Below are positions 31,979-38,322 of a stretch of DNA of 38,322 nt, one piece after another. The DNA lies in NCBI GenBank assembly GCA_900757195.1, contig CAAEMZ010000022.1, forward strand, positions 1-38,322. Reading direction: 5' to 3'. Source of the stretch: Lachnospiraceae bacterium. Lineage in GTDB: Bacteria; Bacillota; Clostridia; Lachnospirales; Lachnospiraceae. The notes below the pieces were generated by a model. It searched no databases. It was given only the letters and a program-made list of their open reading frames with translations, and had not been told where the DNA came from. Position 1 is the stretch's first letter. Each line of letters opens with the position of its first letter. The position numbers and the translations under genes were made by a program.

Positions 31979-32923
31979 ATGAAAGCATTAATTATTGGGG
32001 CTGCCGGCTTTGTCGGCAGCTATCTTATACAACACTTATCTGACACCTATGACTGGGAGATTCATGCAACAAAGCTTTCCTCCGAAACATTTGATGCTTC
32101 GGATATCCGTATTCATGACCTGGATATTATGAACACAGTTGAAATTGAAATACTCCTGAAAAAGCTGCGGCCCGACTACATTTTTCATCTGGCTGCTCAA
32201 AGTTCCGTGGCTCTTTCCTGGAAAAATCCGGCGTTGACCGTGGATATCAATATTAAAGGAACACTGAATATTCTGGATACTATCCGTAATATTCCGGGCT
32301 ATTCACCCAAAATCCTTTTGATTGGTTCCGGCGAAGAATACGGCTATATCCTACCGGACGAAACGCCGATTAACGAACAGGTAATACCGCGGCCAGGAAA
32401 CATTTATGCCGCAACCAAAGCCTGCCAGAATATGCTCGGCAGTATTTACAGCAGGGCCTACGGTCTTCATCTCATCATGGTCCGTGCATTTAACCATATC
32501 GGGCCGAATCAGGCGCCGATTTTTGTTGTTTCTGATTTTTGCAAACAGGTTGCTGAAATCGAAGCCGGTATAAAGCCATCGGTCATGCGTGTCGGAAACC
32601 TTCAGGCCAAACGAGACTTTACCGATGTCCGTGATGTCGTCCGCGCCTATGGCCTCCTGATTCAAAAAGGCCAGGCCGGTGAAACCTATAATATCGGAAG
32701 CGGCCACGCCATCGCCATTCAGGAGCTTTTAGATAAGATTTTATCATTATCCGAAAAAAATATCTCTGTGGAACTCGATACTGCACGGCTGCGTCCGGCA
32801 GACATCCCTGTGATTGAAGCAGATATTCAGAAAATCCAGCAGCTCACTGCCTGGAAGCCCGAAATTTCATTAAACCAAACATTACTTGAAACATTAAATT
32901 ATTGGAGGGAAAATGCTCTATGA
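31979..32923 (+). CDS. rmd: GDP-6-deoxy-D-mannose reductase (GDP-D-rhamnose forming)
   Basis: 314 residues, extended SDR: ALIIGAAGFVGSYL at the N-terminus, FHLAAQSSVALSW, LIGSGEEYG, YAATKACQN (Tyr-x3-Lys), RAFNHIGPNQAPIFVVSDF, and GNLQAKRDFTDVRDVVRAYGLL. The FNHxGPxQ block and the lack of a GDP-fucose synthase signature favour Rmd over Fcl, so the end product is expected to be GDP-D-rhamnose. GAGGT lies six bases before the ATG. Its stop overlaps the start of the next gene (ATGA), tying sugar supply to a surface protein. Confidence 0.88.
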   Translation: MKALIIGAAGFVGSYLIQHLSDTYDWEIHATKLSSETFDASDIRIHDLDIMNTVEIEILLKKLRPDYIFHLAAQSSVALSWKNPALTVDINIKGTLNILDTIRNIPGYSPKILLIGSGEEYGYILPDETPINEQVIPRPGNIYAATKACQNMLGSIYSRAYGLHLIMVRAFNHIGPNQAPIFVVSDFCKQVAEIEAGIKPSVMRVGNLQAKRDFTDVRDVVRAYGLLIQKGQAGETYNIGSGHAIAIQELLDKILSLSEKNISVELDTARLRPADIPVIEADIQKIQQLTAWKPEISLNQTLLETLNYWRENAL

Positions 32924-35076
32924 AAAAACATAAATTGCTGACGTTCGCCTTGTGCGTATCCCTTGCAGCATCCTCCGGCATTACAGCTCACGCTGCAGAT
33001 GCCGCTGAAACCATCACAAAGACCGATATTCAATCCGAATCTGAATCTCCTTCTGAGTCTCAGATTGAATCCGGGTCTGAATCTCAGTCCGAGTCTCAGA
33101 TTGAATCCGGGTCTGAATCTCAGTCCGAGTCTCAGATTGAATCTGAGTCTGAATCCCAGATTGAATCCGAATCTGAATCTCTGGAAGAACTCAAAGAATC
33201 TTCTGCTAAGGATTTATTAGATGAAGCCATCTATGATAATAAGCAGGTCTTCGAATTTGTGAAACGGATGTATGAAATTGTTCTTGAACGCGAACCTGAT
33301 GGTCAGGGCCTCAAAGAGTGGTATGATACTTTAACTGCAGGAACCAACACCGGCGCCGATATTATGAACGGTTTCTTTTTCAGCAGCGAATTTCAATCAA
33401 AAAACTATAATAACGAAGAATATATTCTTCGATTATACCGCGCACTCTTCGGACGTGAAGCAGATAGCGAAGGTATGAATACCTGGATGACTGCTTTTGA
33501 TGACGGTGTCAGCCGCCGTTTTGTGTGCAGCGGTTTTCTCGGTTCTGATGAATATCGAAAAATGTGTGCTTCTTACGGAATTACACCAGGTTCATTAACA
33601 TTATCTGAATCCCGCGACCAGAATTTAGATGTTACCCGTTTTGTAAGCCACTTTTACAAATATTGTCTGGGCCGAAATGGCGATCCTGAAGGTTTGAATG
33701 ACTGGACAGGCGGCCTGCTGGAACACCGTTTTGACGGTGCTTATATCGCTTCCGGTTTTATCTTCAGCGATGAATTCAGAAATAACAACTTAAGCGACAG
33801 TGATTTTATCGATGTCTTATACAAAACCATTTTGGGCCGTACTGCTGATGCATCAGGAAAAGAAAGCTGGCTTAAATGTATAAGCGATGGCGTATCCAGG
33901 CATTATATCCTCTACGGATTTATTAATTCTAAAGAATTTAACGATTTATGCCGTACATATAGAATTACCCGTGGAAATATAACACTGGATGAAGCAAGAG
34001 ATCAAAGCCGTGAACTTTCTGCCTACATCACCCACTTATATTCAACCTGTCTTGAACGTATTCCTTCCCCGGATGAATTAAATGCCTGGGCAGACGATTT
34101 ATTAACCCATCGGGTTATCGCAAAAGAACTTGCTTCTGCTTTCTTTACATCAGATACTTATGCTAATAAAAATGCAAATGACGAAACTTATATAACAGAT
34201 CTCTATCTGGCCCTTTTACACCGTGAGCCGGGCAGTCAGGAAATTTCCAACTGGATCAATATCCTTAAAACCAACTCCCGCGACTACGTTCTTGAGCAAT
34301 TACTGATGTCCTCTGAAGGCCGAAAACTATTTACAGAGCTGGGTATTCTCATCGTTCGTGACGGCTGGATTCAGGAAGGCAGCGAAACCTATTACTACGA
34401 AAACGGTCGGAGAAAATCCGGCTGGTTTACCTATGAAGGACAGAAATATTATTTGAATCCATCCAAAAACGGTGCCAAGGAAATCGGCTGGGAATATGTG
34501 GACGGCTATAAGCTTTACTTCAATAATGATGGACAGCTTGTCCAGGATGTCGACTACCTTATCGGGCCTCAGGATTCCTATTTTATCAAAGTATATAAAT
34601 GGGCCAATTATGTCATTATCTTTGCCCCGGATGGAAACAACGGTTACACCATTCCGGTTAAAGCGATGATTTGCTCCTGCGGCAATAATACACCGGAAGG
34701 TGATTACTGGACTCCGAATAATTTCCGCTGGCTGACTATGGTTGGCGGCTCTAAAGCCCAATGGTGTACCCAGATTATCGGAAGTTATCTTTTCCACTCT
34801 GTACCATACCGAATTGCTGATAATTCCACCTTATACACAGACCTTATGTATAATTTCCTTGGTACAACCCAGTCACTCGGCTGCATCCGTCTTCAGGCCG
34901 GTGATGCCAAATGGATTTATGACAACTGCTCATTAGGCACACACGTTAATATCGACCCGTATACGAATTCCGGTCCGTTTGACAAGCCTGCCTTTGAACC
35001 ACTGCCATCCTGGCATACCTGGGACCCAACAGATCCAACGGCTGCTTATCTTTGCCAGCAATACGGTTGTCATTAA
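32920..35076 (+). CDS. Secreted DUF4214-repeat protein with wall-binding repeats and L,D-transpeptidase domain
   Basis: 718 residues from the ATG at 32920. Signal peptide at about 1-27 (LLTFALCVSLAASSGITAHA), then a Ser/Glu/Gln linker to about residue 95. Three tandem DUF4214 units of about 110 residues follow (first unit: EFVKRMYEIVLEREPDGQGL, SEEF-type F-F-S-S-E-F, LYRALFGREADSEGMNTW, GFLGSDEY). Then come short aromatic wall-binding repeats (GWIQEGSETYYYENG, GWFTYEGQKYYLN) and a C-terminal YkuD-type L,D-transpeptidase domain with HSVPY and the Cys655 motif TQSLGCIRL (Leu instead of the common His before Gly-Cys). It probably acts at the cell wall, crosslinking or editing peptide stems; the DUF4214 role is unknown. 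The start overlaps the rmd stop by four bases. Confidence 0.88.
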   Translation: MKKHKLLTFALCVSLAASSGITAHAADAAETITKTDIQSESESPSESQIESGSESQSESQIESGSESQSESQIESESESQIESESESLEELKESSAKDLLDEAIYDNKQVFEFVKRMYEIVLEREPDGQGLKEWYDTLTAGTNTGADIMNGFFFSSEFQSKNYNNEEYILRLYRALFGREADSEGMNTWMTAFDDGVSRRFVCSGFLGSDEYRKMCASYGITPGSLTLSESRDQNLDVTRFVSHFYKYCLGRNGDPEGLNDWTGGLLEHRFDGAYIASGFIFSDEFRNNNLSDSDFIDVLYKTILGRTADASGKESWLKCISDGVSRHYILYGFINSKEFNDLCRTYRITRGNITLDEARDQSRELSAYITHLYSTCLERIPSPDELNAWADDLLTHRVIAKELASAFFTSDTYANKNANDETYITDLYLALLHREPGSQEISNWINILKTNSRDYVLEQLLMSSEGRKLFTELGILIVRDGWIQEGSETYYYENGRRKSGWFTYEGQKYYLNPSKNGAKEIGWEYVDGYKLYFNNDGQLVQDVDYLIGPQDSYFIKVYKWANYVIIFAPDGNNGYTIPVKAMICSCGNNTPEGDYWTPNNFRWLTMVGGSKAQWCTQIIGSYLFHSVPYRIADNSTLYTDLMYNFLGTTQSLGCIRLQAGDAKWIYDNCSLGTHVNIDPYTNSGPFDKPAFEPLPSWHTWDPTDPTAAYLCQQYGCH
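33061..33132 (+). repeat. 36-bp tandem repeat coding the Ser/Glu linker
   Basis: Two perfect 36-bp copies (33061-33096 and 33097-33132), each coding QIESGSESQSES, followed by a degenerate third copy to about 33180. Perfect in-frame repeats can gain or lose copies without a frameshift, so linker length may vary between strains. Confidence 0.85.
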
Positions 35077-35093
35077 AATAAGTATTTTACAAT

Positions 35094-35139
35094 GGAGCTG
35101 CTGCAAAAGTAGATATTAAACTACTGAGCAGGCAGCTCC
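35094..35139 (+). terminator. Hairpin after the L,D-transpeptidase gene
   Basis: GGAGCTG (35094-35100) pairs with CAGCTCC (35133-35139), with an inner AGTAG/CTACT stem. The T tract after it is weak (GTCTTTAT), so it may be a leaky terminator or a structured leader of the next gene. Confidence 0.5.
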
Positions 35140-35205
35140 GTCTTTATACCTGAAATCAATGCTTTGAATGTCAGAATGCAATTTATCAGGAGGGATCATC
35201 GAGAA

Positions 35206-36789
35206 ATGAAAAAGTCAAAACACCTATTCGTCCTCTTAACATTAATGTTATTTATATCGGCATCGATACTTTCAATGCCAGTATCCGCTCTGGAAACAAA
35301 ATTACCGGAAACGTCGATTCATGAAACTGAAAAATCCACTGAAACAGAAAATGAAAGTGCTATTGAAACACAAAACACCTCTGAAATAGAAAGCGAAAGC
35401 ATTATTGAAACACAAATTTTTCCTGAAACCACATCAGATTCTGAAATCCATATGGAATCCGAAAGTGAATTAGAAATTGAAAAAAGCTTGACTGAAAATA
35501 GTTTTCGTTATACAGACGGCGTTTTATCCATATTTGAACAGGCTGCCCCTCTAAATGGCATTGCCCCCTGGACATTTACCAACGGCAGTTGGACGGATGC
35601 TTACGGACAGCCGATTTTAGGCGCTGTCCAAAAAGGAATTGATGTTTCACATACAGAAGAAAATTGACTGGGAAAAAGTCGCTGCATCCGACGTCAGCTT
35701 TGCAATCATACGCTGCGGTTATGGCGATGATTATGAAAGTCAGGATGATGCATGGTGGGAGTATAATGCAAATGAATGTACACGCCTTGGAATTCCATTT
35801 GGCGTATATATGTACTCCTATGCATTAAACACAGAACAGGCGTTAAGCGAAGCCTATCATACACTCCGCCTCGTCAAAGACTACAATCTTTCATTTCCTA
35901 TCTATCTGGACTTGGAAGATGAAGTATATACCGGAAGATTATCAAATAAAGAAATTGCAGATATTGCCGAAGTTTATTGTAATACGATTGAAGCCGCCGG
36001 CTATGATGTCACTGTTTACGCCAACCTCGACTGGTTTCAGAATCGCTTGACAGATCCCAGATTCGATCGTTGGGATAAATGGGTCGCAGATATTTATTCC
36101 GGATATTGTGCATATGAAAAGCCCTACTCAATGTGGCAATGCACATTTACAGGCACCGTGGATGGAATCAACTGTCCTGTAGACTTAAACTTCACTATGG
36201 ATTATGAATTTATCCAGAATACAAAAAAACAGCAGGTTGAAGGTTTTGTCACCCGTCTTTATAAGAATGTTTTAGGTCGGGAAGCCGACTCAGCCGGTTT
36301 GGAAGCCTGGGAACAGGTTCTGATCCATCATCAAAACACGGGATCCGATGTCGCCTGCGGCTTTATATTTAGTAAAGAATTTGCAGAAAAACAAACATCC
36401 AATGAAGAATTCGTTGAAATCATGTATCATACCTTTCTCGATAGAGCCTCCGATTCTGAAGGCAAAGCAGATTGGCTGGAATCTTTAGATCAGGGACTTT
36501 CCCGTGAATATATCGCTTTGTTGAATCGAAAGAATTCAGTGACCTTTGTAAGCAGTATGGCATACTCAGAGGATCTGTAAATTTATCAAGAATCGCAGAC
36601 CAATATCCGGAAATCACAAAATTTCTGGTTCGAAACTACCGTCTCTGCCTTGGCCGCGAAGCCGATGAAATCGGTATGCAGGAATGGCAGCAGGTTCTCA
36701 GCGATGGCAAAAGCCGCGAACATGTTTTTAACGGTTTTGCAGATTCCACGGAATTCAAAAAAATTTGCGAAAGTTACGGAATAAAATAA
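35206..36789 (+). pseudogene. GH25 lysozyme-DUF4214 surface protein gene with two frameshifts
   Basis: From the ATG at 35206: a signal peptide (LFVLLTLMLFISASILSMPVSA), an acidic Glu/Ser/Thr linker and the GH25 start GAVQKGIDVSHTEEN, where the frame stops at 35667. The GH25 domain goes on in the next frame (KKIDWEKVAASDVSFAIIRCGYGDD, GVYMYSYA, IYLDLEDEV with the catalytic Asp/Glu, MWQCTFTGTVDGI), then one DUF4214 unit, until a stop at 36578-36580. The rest (SKEFSDLCKQYGILRGSVNL through to STEFKKICESYGIK) is in the first frame again, ending at 36789. Family spacing suggests two bases lost in the A-run at 35660-35663 (D-V-S plus five residues before I-D-W would be restored by six A) and about seven bases lost near 36514. 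The gene as given cannot make the full enzyme. Confidence 0.85.
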
Positions 36790-36791
36790 AT

Positions 36792-36841
36792 AAATCCTCC
36801 ATAGCTGCACTGTGATATACACTTGCAGCTATGGAGGATTT
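36792..36841. terminator. Bidirectional terminator between convergent DUF4214 genes
   Basis: Perfect 18-bp arms (36792-36809 and 36824-36841; AAATCCTCCATAGCTGCA and its complement) with a 14-base loop. T-rich flanks occur on both sides. It lies between two converging genes. Confidence 0.92.
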
Positions 36842-36853
36842 TTGTGAGTTTAA

Positions 36854-38322
36854 CTAATTTCGTTCAACCAGATCATGAATCTCCGTAGAACTATCTAAAA
36901 ATGGTGTATCAAATCCCCACTCACCATTCTCATAACGATAATGTAATACCGTTGTATATCCATAATATGTTCCTTCAGGTTCTTCAACAATGTAAAATTC
37001 ATAATCCCCATCGCTCAGTTTTTTCCAGCCAAGAAATACAATCGCTGAAAATCCACCACCAAGTTCTTCTGCACCGCTTATATAAAGCTTTCCATTGCGT
37101 TCAATAAAATCTTTATTCTTTATCATTTCATCAATTGCGGAATTATTAAAATGCTGATGCGCTAATGCCCGCAAATCTGCAACGGAATGGATACCTTCAT
37201 AATCTACTGCATAATATGGCCATTCATCATATGTTTCATACATTGTTGTATAAGTACCTGTAATCCAGTCTGTTTCATCAATATGCGCCGAATCAATAAA
37301 CCATTCCCAGTAAAATCTTCCGGCCTCTCTGTAAGCATTGGCAAAATAATTAAAGTCAAAGACCTCTTTTGCCCCCAGACTCGGTCCCGGGTCGATGCCA
37401 AAAGACGCGCATATTCCTGCAAATTCCCTGGAATCCGCAAAACCGTTAAATACGTGGAATAATGACTTTCCGTTATCTATAACTTTCAGCCAACTGTTCA
37501 GCCCGGAGTCATCTGCCTCTCTGTCCATAAATACCCGGTACAGTATCCTGATATATTCGGAGTCTGAAAGATTCCGAGCCTTAAATTCATTGGAAAAAAC
37601 AAAACCATACGCAGCGCCTTTGGCTGTTTCGCTGCCATTCAGAATTGCTTCACACCAACTATTTAATCCCCCTGCATCCGGTTCTCTTTCCAGACACAGA
37701 CGATAACATCGCACGATAAATTTTGTTATGCCCGCATTTTCATCGCGCGCTTCACGAATCTGTACACTTCCCCGGGTAATTCCAAAATTCTGACAAATTT
37801 CCGTAAATTCCGGAGACTCTGCAAAGCCTCTGAAAATGTGCATCCTCGATAATCCTGCATTCATTTCGCTCATCCATGCATCCATACCACCTCTGTCCGG
37901 TTTCCGGTTTAAAAATGTTTTATAGAGTATCCTCAGATACGCATCATTGGATAATGAACGATTCCTGAATTCTTCACTCTCTATAAATCCCTGAGCAACT
38001 TTAGCTCCCTGTTCTTTACCTGATTTCAAAACGTCGGCCCAGGCCTTCAGTCCTGCCGGATCCGCCTGACGTCCAAGAATCTGTGTGTACAGCCGCTCAA
38101 CAAACCCCTCAACACCGGAAGCTTCCAGAAGCTCATTCTCAACCGTTTCTTCCGTAATCAGTTCTTCTTCATTCTCTGTCTCCGGCTCCGATGACATCAT
38201 GCTTTCCGTTTCAGCACTTTCCATTTCAATGCTTTCTGTCTGGTCATTCGAACTTTCCCCGCCTGTTTCAGGCATTGTTTCTTTTAAATCTGCCTCTGTT
38301 CCTTCCACCGATGTTTCTTCAG
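36854..38322 (-). CDS. DUF4214-repeat surface protein, 5' end outside the window
   Basis: At least 489 residues. The frame is open to the right edge and the first visible residues are an acidic Glu/Ser/Thr linker, so the signal peptide should lie outside; the GTG at 38308 inside the linker is not a believable start. Two DUF4214 tandem units follow (VEGFVERLYTQILGRQADPAGL, GFIESEEFRNRSLSNDAYLRILYKTFLNRKPD, GFAESPEFTEICQNFGI; then ITKFIVRCYRLCLEREPDAGGL and GFADSREFAGICASFGI). The last 165 residues (from FNYFANAYREAGRFYWEWF) form an alpha/beta domain with many aromatic residues that I do not recognise; it may be a ligand-binding module. It faces the GH25 pseudogene and shares its repeat and linker style. 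Confidence 0.8.
   Translation of the reverse strand, partial: EETSVEGTEADLKETMPETGGESSNDQTESIEMESAETESMMSSEPETENEEELITEETVENELLEASGVEGFVERLYTQILGRQADPAGLKAWADVLKSGKEQGAKVAQGFIESEEFRNRSLSNDAYLRILYKTFLNRKPDRGGMDAWMSEMNAGLSRMHIFRGFAESPEFTEICQNFGITRGSVQIREARDENAGITKFIVRCYRLCLEREPDAGGLNSWCEAILNGSETAKGAAYGFVFSNEFKARNLSDSEYIRILYRVFMDREADDSGLNSWLKVIDNGKSLFHVFNGFADSREFAGICASFGIDPGPSLGAKEVFDFNYFANAYREAGRFYWEWFIDSAHIDETDWITGTYTTMYETYDEWPYYAVDYEGIHSVADLRALAHQHFNNSAIDEMIKNKDFIERNGKLYISGAEELGGGFSAIVFLGWKKLSDGDYEFYIVEEPEGTYYGYTTVLHYRYENGEWGFDTPFLDSSTEIHDLVERN

Noticed and set aside
35650..35670. Programmed ribosomal frameshift in the GH25 gene
   Set aside because: The slippery run is only four A, there is no obvious stimulator, and a second unrelated frame break occurs near 36514; gene damage or sequence error is simpler.

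Overview
The window looks like a chromosome segment of a gut-type, spore-forming clostridium, probably Lachnospiraceae. Pointers are the clostridial rpmG-secE-nusG-rplK-rplA / rplJ-rplL block, strong GGAGG ribosome binding sites, LCP proteins with an extra binding-protein-like domain, a Spo0A C-terminal-type regulator, DUF4214 surface proteins and a class B sortase pilus locus. The family placement is inference from gene content; no database was searched.

Layout. (1) 1-5024, minus strand: a pilus operon with an adhesin-type pilin, a signal-peptidase-like SipA protein, a two-domain isopeptide pilin, a class B sortase and the start of a further secreted protein. Its order and its PTG-type sorting signals resemble the class B sortase (T3-type) pilus loci of streptococci. 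(2) 5083-5334: a 200-bp segment bounded by perfect 26-bp inverted repeats. It carries a near-consensus promoter (TTGAAT-17-TATAAT) that here points AWAY from the pilus operon, and a tyrosine recombinase gene lies directly beside it. I read this as a phase-variable (invertible) pilus promoter captured in the OFF state; it is the most interesting system in the window. (3) 6193-8506: palindromic GTCTCA repeats, an AlbA_2/Schlafen-type regulator and decayed mobile-element genes (a serine recombinase relic and a truncated YdbC/PC4-like ORF). (4) 8696-12323: ribosomal protein operons with an L10 leader, two probable L1-binding leader hairpins, two promoters and a terminator. No rpoB follows rplL. 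(5) 12369-13085: comF.

(6) 13541-22770: a leftward surface-glycan cluster. Two LCP ligase paralogues flank a PglF-like 4,6-dehydratase, a PLP aminotransferase, a PglC-like phosphoglycosyl transferase, a GT2 glycosyltransferase and an IspD/TarI cytidylyltransferase. A strong promoter lies upstream at 22742-22770. The set should build and attach a glycan that begins with an amino-trideoxy sugar. (7) 22816-25015: a TRIC/UPF0126 membrane protein and an LTA-synthase-like phosphoglycerol transferase. (8) 25162-25512: a stand-alone Spo0A C-terminal domain protein. (9) 25604-32923: GDP-mannose and GDP-D-rhamnose supply. A phosphohexomutase and a ManC-ManA fusion run leftward, and a second ManC, Gmd and Rmd run rightward from a shared divergent promoter region.

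(10) 32920-38322: secreted proteins with acidic Ser/Glu linkers and DUF4214 repeats. One is fused to an L,D-transpeptidase, one to a GH25 lysozyme domain broken by two frameshifts, and one has an unassigned C-terminal domain and runs off the right edge. They are probably wall-associated proteins expressed with the rhamnose-containing glycan, which is inference from adjacency and from the ATGA coupling of rmd to the first of them.
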